Assembly (NCBI GenBank): GCA_019694685.1
Contig: JAIBBM010000032.1
Coordinates: forward strand, 1 to 48,151
Direction of reading: 5' to 3'
DNA: 48,151 bases
Source: Leptospirales bacterium
Lineage (GTDB): Bacteria > Spirochaetota > Leptospiria > Leptospirales > Leptonemataceae
Shown here: positions 26,388 to 34,022 of the stretch, one piece after another
Layout of the letters: every line of letters begins with the position of its first letter
How positions within the stretch are numbered: position 1 is the stretch's first letter
The notes under the pieces: model-generated
The model's database searches: none
What the model saw: only the letters and a program-made list of their open reading frames with translations
What the model was told of the DNA's origin: nothing
Position numbers and translations under genes: made by a program

Positions 26388-26810
26388 TTACTCCAAATGC
26401 AATAACCCTTGTACCTCAGCGCCGGTCGGCATCGGCAGAAACTCGAAATCATCGTGAACCTCGGCAGGAGGCCGAAACTCCCGTTCTTCAATATGCGCCA
26501 CAAAAGTATCGGGCAACCGAATAGCGTGCTCCAGAACGTAGTGATCCAATCCGTTTTCCCAGAGCCAAATCCCGTCAGACCTCAAGCAACTCGCATTGCC
26601 AAGATCGCTGCCGCAAAAATAACAGCGTCCTTCCTCTGCATCTGTAATCAATACAACAGGTGCCGCAGCTAGATATTCCGCCAAGCGAACGCGGTCCGTG
26701 TAGACCCACGTTTTGTCCACGAATGCTAGCCAGTGGGGCGCGCTCTTTCCGCACCGTTCTGGTAAGAACGGGGCAAACCATTTGTAGGGCCAGTCTATGA
26801 TCCAGTTCAT
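26388..26810 (-). CDS. Small uncharacterised protein, possible orphan immunity protein
   Basis: The 140-residue soluble protein begins MNWIIDWPYKWFAP, with AGGTG upstream as ribosome site. It has a Cys pair CYFCGS followed by ASCLRSDGIWLWENGLDHYVLEHAIRL in sequence, and an acidic C-terminus (EVHDDFEF). The pattern of a Trp/Asp-rich segment then HYVxEHxxRLPDTFVAH recurs, from memory, in unnamed bacterial proteins of this size. It lies 23 bp downstream of a decayed toxin-tail gene on the same strand, which is where the immunity gene of an RHS-type polymorphic toxin sits. An immunity role is therefore inferred from position, acidity and size, not from a recognised family. Confidence 0.6.
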   Translation of the reverse strand: MNWIIDWPYKWFAPFLPERCGKSAPHWLAFVDKTWVYTDRVRLAEYLAAAPVVLITDAEEGRCYFCGSDLGNASCLRSDGIWLWENGLDHYVLEHAIRLPDTFVAHIEEREFRPPAEVHDDFEFLPMPTGAEVQGLLHLE

Positions 26811-26833
26811 TAATCACCTACTCGGGCATGGAA

Positions 26834-27271
26834 CTAATCCACTTTCCACGTTTGCTCAGATCCAGCCACGGTTTCCCTTTTAGTCGAGTTTATTGGCCCA
26901 CGTCTTTTCATTTGGCGCCATGATGGGACATTCAACTGGTTGGCCAACTTCTGCGCAAAACCATTCTGAAGCTTTCCAGTCTCACATGAAAGCAATTGTA
27001 TCGCTGTTCCTTCATAGTCAGCTCGATTCTTGGGTAGTTGCGCGAGGTACAAACTACGGCCAAACAATGCACCGCGTATCGTCAGATTCCATTGACTCAC
27101 GAGACTACCATGGACGCGGGAAATATGAATTCGGCGGTGAATTCGAATTTGCCAGTTAGGAGAGAAAGTCGTTATGTTTCCCAGCGGGAAAATGTGCCCT
27201 TGACTTCCAATCCTCGTGCGCCTCAGGTTTCTCGCGTCGCGGCTTTCCAGCGATTTGGTCGCGCCTTTCAT
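26834..27271 (-). pseudogene. Decayed C-terminal domain of an RHS/polymorphic-toxin-type protein
   Basis: The frame from 27271 to 26834 contains VHGS, then AIQLLSCETGKLQNGFAQ and LANQLNVP. This series is typical of a domain found near the C-terminus of RHS and other polymorphic-toxin proteins, where it continues as V-x-APxxxxW. Here that continuation, MAPNEKTWANKLD, is present but in a different frame (plus-strand 26880-26921), so a one-base frameshift near 26922 is likely. The part before VHGS is Arg-rich and unlike a folded domain, and no RHS core precedes it. I therefore read it as a truncated, frameshifted remnant. An alternative is a short expressed protein; the displaced motif argues against that. 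I cannot name the domain family with certainty. Confidence 0.55.
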
Positions 27272-27922
27272 TTAAACTTTTGTGCGAAAGATCGTATCGC
27301 AGATTGGATACGTAATATTGAAGTTGGATCTGGCCATGATCGCCGGATCATGATGTTTCAGATGATGCTTTCGTAGCGCGCGAAGAAAAGGAATGGAATA
27401 AACCCACGAGTCTTCTTTCTGATGATAGGCCAGGTGCAACCATTCGTAGTTTAAGAAATATCCAATGGCAGTGGCAACGAATAGAAATCCTACGTTCTTC
27501 GAAAGAGTGACATAGAGAAGCACTCCCACGGGCAGGGCAAAAAATCCAAAGAAGAACAGAATCAAGATAGGTGGAAACAGGATCATCTTGTAGTCCATGA
27601 AGGAATCGCATTCCATTGCATTGTCAGTAAAGTAGCGATGATGCTGCATTGTGTGGCGTTTGAAGATCAGGCTCAGGAACTTTCGTTTATGATGCATGGG
27701 CCCCTTGTGCCCGAAATACTCTGCAATGTTTGCATAGAGAAAGGTGATGGGCACTGTCAGGAATTCGAGCCATGATACATTGTGAATCTGGCTGATGGAA
27801 TAACCCACAACCAGGATGCAAATGGTGCTCGTAAACACCAGGTGACCCAGACCAAGGTAGTATTTAGAAACTTCCTGAGAGAGATAGAGGGTTCTGAATT
27901 TTTGAACTTCTGATGGAATCAT
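27272..27922 (-). CDS. Fatty acid hydroxylase / sterol desaturase superfamily membrane protein
   Basis: The 216-residue membrane protein carries the His clusters of this di-iron superfamily: HKGPMHHK (about residues 72-79), RHTMQHHRYF (about 89-98), WLHLAYH and KHHLKHHDP near the C-terminus, with hydrophobic helices between them. Such enzymes use O2 to hydroxylate or desaturate a lipid chain at the membrane; the substrate cannot be read. Its ATG overlaps the stop of the crotonase gene (ATGA), so it is the last gene of an operon CBS-crotonase-hydroxylase. The neighbour suggests an acyl-CoA or acyl-lipid substrate. The downstream region is the toxin relic. Confidence 0.85.
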   Translation of the reverse strand: MIPSEVQKFRTLYLSQEVSKYYLGLGHLVFTSTICILVVGYSISQIHNVSWLEFLTVPITFLYANIAEYFGHKGPMHHKRKFLSLIFKRHTMQHHRYFTDNAMECDSFMDYKMILFPPILILFFFGFFALPVGVLLYVTLSKNVGFLFVATAIGYFLNYEWLHLAYHQKEDSWVYSIPFLRALRKHHLKHHDPAIMARSNFNITYPICDTIFRTKV

Positions 27923-28719
27923 TTCACCCAGAACCTTTCGCCTCTTAAAAATTTATCAACGCCTTCTTGTGTGCTCTGGCTTCGCATAACAGGGTGAAGG
28001 TTTTCTGCTTCCATGCGCAACGCTTCTTCTATGGGCAAATGAAATCCGTCGAGTACGCTTCGCATATCTGCAAAAAGAGCGTCCCGGGGTTGAGCGCAAA
28101 CCTGCCTGGCAATCGTGAGAGCGCGATCGAGGCCTTTCCCCTTTTCTACAACTTCCCAGGCCAGGCCAATCTGGTATGCACGATCTGCGCGAATTCTCTG
28201 GCCGGTGATGATGAGTGGTAGCGCCCCTGCGAAGCCAAGAAGACGCGGTAGATAAACTGTCCCGCCATCGACCAGGGGAACTCCCCACCTTCTACATGCG
28301 ACTGAAAACAGAGCCTGTTTCTCTGCAATGCGAATGTGACCATGGCAGTACAATTCCAGACCGCCTGCGTACGTGTAGCCCTGCGAAACTGTGATGACCG
28401 GTTTCTTCTGTAGGATTCGCGAACCGCCCAGAGGTCCAGTTCCGTGCCGAACTGTGTGTGCGATTTCGTCTGCGCTTGCATTTATGTTTGCAAGTTCTCC
28501 AAGTGCAGCAAGATCTGCGCCGGAGCAGAATGACTTATCGCCTGCGCCATGTAAGACGCACACAGTAAGATCCGGATTGTCTCTAAACTCAGTCCAGGCA
28601 GCAAGAAACAATTTTGCCATCTGGCCGTTGACGCAGTTGTGCACGTCCGGCCGATTCATCGTGATTTGAAAAATCTTTCCGCCGGGAACTGAATGCGTCT
28701 GCGTGATCAGCGGACTCAT
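27919..28719 (-). CDS. Crotonase-superfamily (enoyl-CoA hydratase/isomerase-like) protein
   Basis: The 266-residue protein has both CoA/oxyanion-hole segments of the crotonase fold: GAGDKSFCSGADL (about residues 59-71) and a second Gly-rich segment, YTYAGGLEL (about 115-123). Where classical hydratases carry catalytic Glu in GxPExxxGxxPGxGG, this protein reads RRWGVPLVDGGTVYLPR, which is shorter and lacks the PGxGG loop and the Glu. Asp in VPLVDGG may substitute. The reaction may therefore be isomerisation, thioester chemistry or another crotonase activity rather than simple hydration. It overlaps its neighbours by ATGA at both ends, so it is translationally coupled to the CBS gene before it and the hydroxylase gene after it. 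Confidence 0.88.
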   Translation of the reverse strand: MSPLITQTHSVPGGKIFQITMNRPDVHNCVNGQMAKLFLAAWTEFRDNPDLTVCVLHGAGDKSFCSGADLAALGELANINASADEIAHTVRHGTGPLGGSRILQKKPVITVSQGYTYAGGLELYCHGHIRIAEKQALFSVACRRWGVPLVDGGTVYLPRLLGFAGALPLIITGQRIRADRAYQIGLAWEVVEKGKGLDRALTIARQVCAQPRDALFADMRSVLDGFHLPIEEALRMEAENLHPVMRSQSTQEGVDKFLRGERFWVK

Positions 28720-29165
28720 GCCATGTAGGAACCGGAAATATAGTTCTCCAGATGCTTGATCATGATGTGCTGCTCGTCGATGACTCGTTTGACCAGGTCA
28801 CCAATGGAAATCAAGCCAACAACCTCGCTGCCTTCCATGACGGGCAGGTGGCGAATTCTCTTTTCTGTCATGATTGCCAGGGACTCCATCACTGAATCTT
28901 CAGGATGAACGATGATCAATTCGCGGCTCATGATTTCGCGTACATGAGTTTCGCGTGAATTTCGACCGCGAAGCACTACTTTTCGCGCATAATCTCTTTC
29001 CGACAGGAGGCCTTCGAGCCTGCCTTCGCTCATGACGAGCACAGCGCCTGTATTTCTCTCCGCCATCAAGCTGAGAGCTTCAAAAACTGTGGCGCCAGGA
29101 TCGACGGAAACGATGGCTTTCCCTTTATCCTTCAGAATCTCTGAAACTTTAGTCTTCTCCAGCAT
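28716..29165 (-). CDS. CBS-domain pair protein
   Basis: This is a 149-residue protein made of two CBS motifs in tandem (about 10-65 and 75-130: VSDPGATVFEAL-type start and LLSERDYARKVV; then VHPEDSVMESLAIM and GLISIGDLVK). Such pairs bind adenine nucleotides or SAM and regulate a partner. I start it at ATG 29165 because GGAGGG (plus 29171-29176) lies 5 bases before it. An open frame to 29228 would add 21 residues without a ribosome site. Its stop overlaps the crotonase start. Stand-alone CBS pairs of this type are common, and the partner is unknown. Confidence 0.9.
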   Translation of the reverse strand: MLEKTKVSEILKDKGKAIVSVDPGATVFEALSLMAERNTGAVLVMSEGRLEGLLSERDYARKVVLRGRNSRETHVREIMSRELIIVHPEDSVMESLAIMTEKRIRHLPVMEGSEVVGLISIGDLVKRVIDEQHIMIKHLENYISGSYMA

Positions 29166-29170
29166 GCCAA

Positions 29171-29176
29171 CCCTCC
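29171..29176 (-). promoter_or_regulatory. Ribosome binding site of the CBS gene
   Basis: GGAGGG on the minus strand, 5 bases before ATG 29165, decides this start over the longer frame beginning at 29228. Confidence 0.75.
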
Positions 29177-29241
29177 GTGCCCAGTTTTTGAGCACAGGTC
29201 TGACCCATTTGTCAGGGTAAGCAATCAAAAACGGGGCGCCT

Positions 29242-29595
29242 TCAGGCGGCCGAGGAGGCGGACAGGGCTTCGTTTTCAGAACCGGATATCTTGAAGAAAC
29301 TGTGCATTTTGGTCAATTCCAGCACGCTTCGGACCTGATCGGACAGACTGACGAGGAACATTTCTCCTCCACTTTTTTGCAGTCGCATTTGCTGGTTGAT
29401 CAGTGCACCCAGGCCGCTTGAATCTATGTAGCTGAGCGCACCCATTTTTAAAATGAACTTTGTAGATCCGTTCTGGCTAAGTTCCTCCATCAGATTTTTC
29501 AACTCGAAGGAATTGTAAACGTCCATTTCTCCTCGAATTTCGATGATGGTGTGACCGTCTTTCTTTGTAGTAGTAAATTCCAGTCGATCGAGCAT
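29242..29595 (-). CDS. STAS-domain anti-sigma factor antagonist
   Basis: The 117-residue protein is a single STAS domain of the SpoIIAA/RsbV type. EIRGEMDVYNSFELK is the first strand-helix, and ALSYIDSSGLGALI carries the conserved phospho-acceptor Ser (about residues 57-58) at the start of the main helix. In partner switching, an RsbW-like kinase phosphorylates this Ser and a PP2C removes the phosphate; the unphosphorylated form binds the kinase. A good GGAGGGG ribosome site precedes the ATG. It begins 9 bp after the GAF-PP2C-TPR gene, its likely phosphatase. The cognate kinase is not adjacent; the two RsbW-like proteins at the left edge are candidates. Confidence 0.93.
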   Translation of the reverse strand: MLDRLEFTTTKKDGHTIIEIRGEMDVYNSFELKNLMEELSQNGSTKFILKMGALSYIDSSGLGALINQQMRLQKSGGEMFLVSLSDQVRSVLELTKMHSFFKISGSENEALSASSAA

Positions 29596-29604
29596 ATCCC
29601 CTCC

Positions 29605-31377
29605 TCACGCCATACTTTCCACGTTCTTCAATGACTGCCGCACCTGTTCGTTCGCAGGTGAACTCTTGAGCGCCTGTTGTAGAGTCTTGATTGCTTTTGG
29701 TCTTGCCCCTTCCTTCAAGTAGCATCGCGCGAGCATGAGGCTGGCTCTGGTGAATGTATGATCCAGAGAGAGAGATTTTTTCAATTCTCGCTTAGCAGCG
29801 CGTATGTCACCATTTCTATAGTAAAGAGTTCCGAGCATATGATAGTACTCAGGTTTGTGTGCACCACTCGATACTACGTATTCGCTCAGGAATCTCGCGG
29901 CTTCATCGGGCCTGGACTGTTCATTGTAGACGCGCGAAAGCAAAAGCAGATTGTCATGAAGAGAAGAATCCAGGCGATACGCTTCGAGAGCCAGCTCTTC
30001 CGCCTTTGAGAGATTCTTTTCGCGCAAGAATTTTCTGGCCTCTAAATATACTTTGCGCGCGTTTTCTAGATGCACGCTGCAATCAAGGACAAGCAGAGTG
30101 AGGTCATCTTCCCGGGGCCAACCCTCCACGTGTTTGTTGAAACGGTCCAGGAATTGAACCGTTGTCTCCGCTGCATCGGGTGGATTTGCCGCGCCCAGTA
30201 TTTCTCCAAACCAGTTAATGACTGTCTGAAGTCCTGTCTCTTCATGAGTGGCGGTTCGTTGTTCATAGAATCCGTCGGTGAGCATTACGAGCGCGTCTCC
30301 GGGCTCCAGTCTGCTGAATTTCTCTTCGTAGTCTGTTCTTCGCACCGGAGCAATGCCAAGTGGAATCCCTTTCGTGTCATGGAAGATGAATTCTTTTTGC
30401 GCTCTTTTGTAGTGCATCAGGCGAACGTGTCCGGCATTCACATAAGAGTATGTGTGGTCCGCGTAAATTCGAATCAATTGTGTCGTAAAGTAAGTTCCGT
30501 CCGGAAGCCGATGCCGAATGCTTTCGTTCAGTTCTTCCATCATTTCTGTAAGGCCGAAACCCTGTTCCACGCATCTTCTAAATTGGAAATGAAGTGCCAT
30601 AGTGACGAGGGCTGCAGGAACGCCGTGACCGGAAACATCCGCAATGATGCAGGTCAGACTGTTTCCTGATCGCATAACGTCAAAATAGTCTCCGCTCACT
30701 TCCACCATTGGTTCAAAGTAATGACCGAATCGAATGCTGTTCCAGGGCGCGATTTCAGACGGAATGATCTGGCTTTGTACACTGCGGCCCATCTTCAGGT
30801 CGCTCTGGATACGTGAGCGAGCTTCCACAAGGCCTTCGATCAGTTTCACTTCATTGAGAGCGAGAGCCAGCTGGGATGCCATGGCTTCAAGAATCTCCAG
30901 GTCATCCTTTTTGTAGAAATACGCGGTATCCTTTTCAATGGATATGGTGCCCAGGGCTTCGTCGCGAAAGAGGATAGGAACCACCATCGCGCACCTTGTA
31001 CTTTCGTTTTCATCCAGGTAATCGGGGTAGTGCTCTAGATTGTCCAGGTTCACAGGTTTTTTCTCAATGAAAACTGCTCCCGAATACCCTTCTCCTGGTC
31101 GCAGTGGACGACGCGGCGGAGTGGTCTCTTTCAGGAATCGCACTGGAACCAGTTGCCCGTTTTGCCAGAGTCTGACTGTTACGTTGTCCACCTCAAAGAT
31201 TTCCACTGAGAGAGCGACCACCCGATCGAACAGATCCCTTTGATTGTCAATGTACGCGAATTCTTTAGAAATATATAGCAATATGTCGATTTTGTTTTTT
31301 GACGTAAGACCGCCGACGATCATGCGAGCGCCGCGGTAGTTCACGACTTTCCTCTTGCCATATTTCAAAGCGATCAT
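29605..31377 (-). CDS. GAF-SpoIIE PP2C phosphatase with TPR tail
   Basis: This 590-residue cytosolic regulator contains a GAF domain (about 25-175), a short helical linker and a SpoIIE-type PP2C (about 190-425). The PP2C has the metal motifs VSGDYFD, IADVSGHGVPAAL and a final EDDLTLLVLD. TPR-like repeats follow (about 435-585; AARFLSEYVV, GDIRAAKRELKKSLSLD). AAGGG lies 5 bases before ATG 31377, and in-frame ATG 31323 is a shorter alternative. It is followed at once by the STAS gene, the classical phosphatase-substrate pairing, so it most likely dephosphorylates that protein in response to a GAF ligand. It is divergent from amt with a 59-bp spacer. Confidence 0.93.
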   Translation of the reverse strand: MIALKYGKRKVVNYRGARMIVGGLTSKNKIDILLYISKEFAYIDNQRDLFDRVVALSVEIFEVDNVTVRLWQNGQLVPVRFLKETTPPRRPLRPGEGYSGAVFIEKKPVNLDNLEHYPDYLDENESTRCAMVVPILFRDEALGTISIEKDTAYFYKKDDLEILEAMASQLALALNEVKLIEGLVEARSRIQSDLKMGRSVQSQIIPSEIAPWNSIRFGHYFEPMVEVSGDYFDVMRSGNSLTCIIADVSGHGVPAALVTMALHFQFRRCVEQGFGLTEMMEELNESIRHRLPDGTYFTTQLIRIYADHTYSYVNAGHVRLMHYKRAQKEFIFHDTKGIPLGIAPVRRTDYEEKFSRLEPGDALVMLTDGFYEQRTATHEETGLQTVINWFGEILGAANPPDAAETTVQFLDRFNKHVEGWPREDDLTLLVLDCSVHLENARKVYLEARKFLREKNLSKAEELALEAYRLDSSLHDNLLLLSRVYNEQSRPDEAARFLSEYVVSSGAHKPEYYHMLGTLYYRNGDIRAAKRELKKSLSLDHTFTRASLMLARCYLKEGARPKAIKTLQQALKSSPANEQVRQSLKNVESMA

Positions 31378-31436
31378 GCTAACCCTTGAGCAATATCTAT
31401 ACCAGGGCCTGGCTCGCTTTTTGCAAAACGGCAGGT

Positions 31437-33059
31437 ATGAAAACCGCCGGCGTTCTATCTCTGAAAATACTCTTCGCCTTCATCGTTTTGTGCATGTTTG
31501 CGGGCGTTTCATCGCTTTTTGCGGATCCTTCCGGGCATTCCACAGGCACGGCGGCGGATGCCATGGATGCGCAAGGAGAACTCTTCTTGCCTCAAAAACC
31601 AGCACCGGGAGCAGACCCGGCTGCTGTTTCCGCGTACGAGGACTTTCAGCGAAAAGCTGCGACAGAACCTCTCGCCGTCAAACTCGCGGACTCCGTTGGA
31701 CAGAATAGAATCGCCATCAACCTCATGTGGACCCTCATCACCGGTTTTCTGGTCATGTTTATGCAGGCCGGTTTTGCCCTGGTAGAGACAGGGCTGTGTC
31801 GTGCGAAGAACGCTTCGCACACCATGCTCATGAACTTTTTGATCTACGTAATTGGTCTGACGGGATTCTGGATTTGCGGATTTGGTTTGATGTTCGGTGC
31901 GATGCCAGTTACAAGCCTGGGCGGAACACCTGGTCTGAGTCCGGAATACGAAGTGACGATCGATCTATTCGGAAAGACATTCGGGCTCTTCGCATGGAAT
32001 GGATTTTTTCTGACAGGGTCGTCGTATGACGTTGGAATCTACACCATCTTCCTCTTTCAAATGGTGTTCATGGATACAGCCGCCACCATTCCCACGGGCG
32101 CGATGGCGGAAAGATGGAATCTGAAAAGTTTCTACGTCTTTGGTTTCTTCCTCTCCATGTTTCTCTACCCGATTTTTGGAAACTGGGCGTGGGGAGGTGG
32201 CTGGTTGTCAACGTTAGGCGTGAACTTTGGACTCGGACATGGCTATGTTGATTTCGCAGGTTCCGGAGTCGTGCATGCAGTCGGTGGTCTATGCGCTCTG
32301 GCTGGAGCGATCGTAATCGGACCGCGTCTTGGAAAATACAATGCGGATGGTTCCGTAAATCCAATTCCAGCTCATCATGTACCCATGGCTCTTCTCGGTG
32401 CGTTCATTCTCGCATTCGGGTGGTTTGGTTTTAATCCAGGTTCCACTCTAGGTGTTTCGGGAGGTGGACTCAATCGAGTTGGGATTGTTGCGGTGGTGAC
32501 TATGCTCGCAGGTGCCGGTGGCGCTCTGTCTGCTACTGCACTCATAATCTGGAAAGCAGGCAGACCAGATCCAACCATGGTTGCAAACGGAATGCTGGCA
32601 GGCCTGGTTGCGATCACAGCTCCGTCCGGATTTGTAAGTGCGCCGATTGGTTTTCTGATTGGTGCGATTGCGGGTGTGCTCGTAGTGTTGTCTGTTGATT
32701 TCTTTGATCACTTGAAAATAGATGATCCAGTGGGTGCGATATCAGTGCACGGAGTTTGCGGATCGTTCGGAGTTCTTTCCGTTGGGATCTTTGCGGATGG
32801 AACCGCTAACTTTGGTGGATCCTGGAACGGAGTGGCCGGCAATGTCAAAGGTGCGATCTTCGGAGACTGGGGGCAGCTCTTCGCACAATTGATTGGCGTG
32901 GCCACCGTGATTGTCTGGTCTTTTGGCGTATCGTTTATATTCTTTAAGATCCTGCACAAGGTCATGGGCATGCGCGTGTCCGAACAGGTGGAGCTTGACG
33001 GTCTGGATCTGGACGAAACCGGAATCATGGGATATCCGAGTTTCCCGACCGTGGAGTGA
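31437..33059 (+). CDS. amt: Ammonium transporter
   Basis: The Amt/MEP family channel conducts ammonium across the inner membrane. From ATG 31437 (GCAGGT just upstream) it is 540 residues, longer than the usual 400-450. A cleavable signal sequence ([13 protein letters not shown], cleavage near LFA-DP) and an extra N-terminal segment of about 60 residues come before the channel. Channel landmarks are [14 protein letters not shown], the pore twin His in VVHAVGG (about 277) and SVHGVCG (about 437), and [10 protein letters not shown]. The short C-terminal tail ends in [12 protein letters not shown]. No glnK gene is adjacent. An upstream in-frame TTG at 31386 is unlikely. A ridA-like gene follows. 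Confidence 0.95.
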   Translation: MKTAGVLSLKILFAFIVLCMFAGVSSLFADPSGHSTGTAADAMDAQGELFLPQKPAPGADPAAVSAYEDFQRKAATEPLAVKLADSVGQNRIAINLMWTLITGFLVMFMQAGFALVETGLCRAKNASHTMLMNFLIYVIGLTGFWICGFGLMFGAMPVTSLGGTPGLSPEYEVTIDLFGKTFGLFAWNGFFLTGSSYDVGIYTIFLFQMVFMDTAATIPTGAMAERWNLKSFYVFGFFLSMFLYPIFGNWAWGGGWLSTLGVNFGLGHGYVDFAGSGVVHAVGGLCALAGAIVIGPRLGKYNADGSVNPIPAHHVPMALLGAFILAFGWFGFNPGSTLGVSGGGLNRVGIVAVVTMLAGAGGALSATALIIWKAGRPDPTMVANGMLAGLVAITAPSGFVSAPIGFLIGAIAGVLVVLSVDFFDHLKIDDPVGAISVHGVCGSFGVLSVGIFADGTANFGGSWNGVAGNVKGAIFGDWGQLFAQLIGVATVIVWSFGVSFIFFKILHKVMGMRVSEQVELDGLDLDETGIMGYPSFPTVE

Positions 33060-33062
33060 TTG

Positions 33063-33077
33063 CGCGCACAGTGCGCG
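33063..33077 (+). terminator. Short GC hairpin after amt
   Basis: CGCGCAC-A-GTGCGCG forms a 5-6 bp GC stem directly after the amt stop and is followed by ATTTCATC. It is a weak terminator candidate, since the T-run is poor. Confidence 0.35.
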
Positions 33078-33093
33078 ATTTCATCACGGTTCT

Positions 33094-33477
33094 ATGCGTC
33101 AAAATATTTCAACCGGCTCCAAGTGGGAGCCGATCATTGGTTACTCTCGTTGCGTGAAAGTTGGCAACCATGTGTATGTTTCCGGAACTACAGCGTCCGG
33201 CCCGAATGGATTTGTTGGTGAAGGAGATCCCTACGCTCAGACCAAACAGATCATCGAAAACATTTCAAAAGCGCTCGAGCAAGCCGGCGCTTCCTTGAAG
33301 GACGTAGTTCGCACACGCATCTACATGACAAACATTGACCAATGGGAAATCGTTGGAAAGGCGCACGGCGAATTCTTTGGATCGATCATGCCTGCCACTG
33401 CAATGGTAGAAGTCAAAAGGCTGATTTCCCCCGAGATACTCGTGGAAATCGAAGCCGATGCAGTCATCCAGGGCTAA
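33094..33477 (+). CDS. RidA/YjgF family protein lacking the usual catalytic Arg
   Basis: The 127-residue protein from ATG 33094 has the RidA/YER057c/UK114 fold signatures: [32 protein letters not shown] and [10 protein letters not shown]. RidA removes reactive enamine/imine intermediates using an Arg in the motif PARSxVEV. Here the matching segment is [11 protein letters not shown], so that Arg is replaced by Thr. This points to a Rid subfamily other than RidA proper, with a different or unknown activity. The open frame runs far upstream but overlaps amt, so the true start is 33094. The next gene starts 20 bp inside this one. Confidence 0.85.
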   Translation: MRQNISTGSKWEPIIGYSRCVKVGNHVYVSGTTASGPNGFVGEGDPYAQTKQIIENISKALEQAGASLKDVVRTRIYMTNIDQWEIVGKAHGEFFGSIMPATAMVEVKRLISPEILVEIEADAVIQG

Positions 33478-33991
33478 GAAGTCCAGACGACTTCTCATAG
33501 TCGGCGGCCTGATTGTTGCCGCCGGCATTGGATGGGGAGCGTTTCGTTCTCTGAATCCTTACGTAGGACTTAAGATCTATAAGAATCCAGCGCGATGCTA
33601 TGCGCTTTCTATCCCGGGCCACGTGCAGATCCAGGCGGAGGATCCTTCCCATGTCACATTTGCCGCGGCGGATTGGACTGGCGGGATTCAATTCATTGAT
33701 ACTAAGTTGAGTGTAGCGGACTTTGCGAAGGGCTACGAAGATCGCATTCGCAAAGAAACACCCCGGGCAATCTTCGACCCTACAGAAAATTCCTCCGGGG
33801 CAGTGCGCCTAACGTCCAGAACAGACGTAGAAGGAAAAACAGTTCGCACTGTTTCTGTCTTTTTTCCGGGCAGAAAATCGGACATTGTGCACGCTTACGC
33901 ATTGATACCTCTGCCCGATGCCTCGGGCGCTTCCTCTTTTTCTGATCGATGGCTTTCTGGTTTTGTATGGGACTCTTCGTGTACGTATTGA
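33458..33991 (+). CDS. Membrane-anchored protein of unknown function
   Basis: This is a 177-residue protein with a basic N-terminus ([11 protein letters not shown]) and one membrane segment (about 11-30, [18 protein letters not shown]), then an extracytoplasmic domain. The domain has strand-like segments ([33 protein letters not shown]) resembling small periplasmic domains that precede lipid- or peptide-handling folds, but I cannot name it. The ATG at 33458 lies inside the end of the ridA-like gene (20-bp overlap), which suggests coupled translation. The following gene starts 31 bp later. Confidence 0.7.
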   Translation: MQSSRAKKSRRLLIVGGLIVAAGIGWGAFRSLNPYVGLKIYKNPARCYALSIPGHVQIQAEDPSHVTFAAADWTGGIQFIDTKLSVADFAKGYEDRIRKETPRAIFDPTENSSGAVRLTSRTDVEGKTVRTVSVFFPGRKSDIVHAYALIPLPDASGASSFSDRWLSGFVWDSSCTY

Positions 33992-34022
33992 CGTTCGCAC
34001 GGCGCATTCCCTTTGTTGCGGT

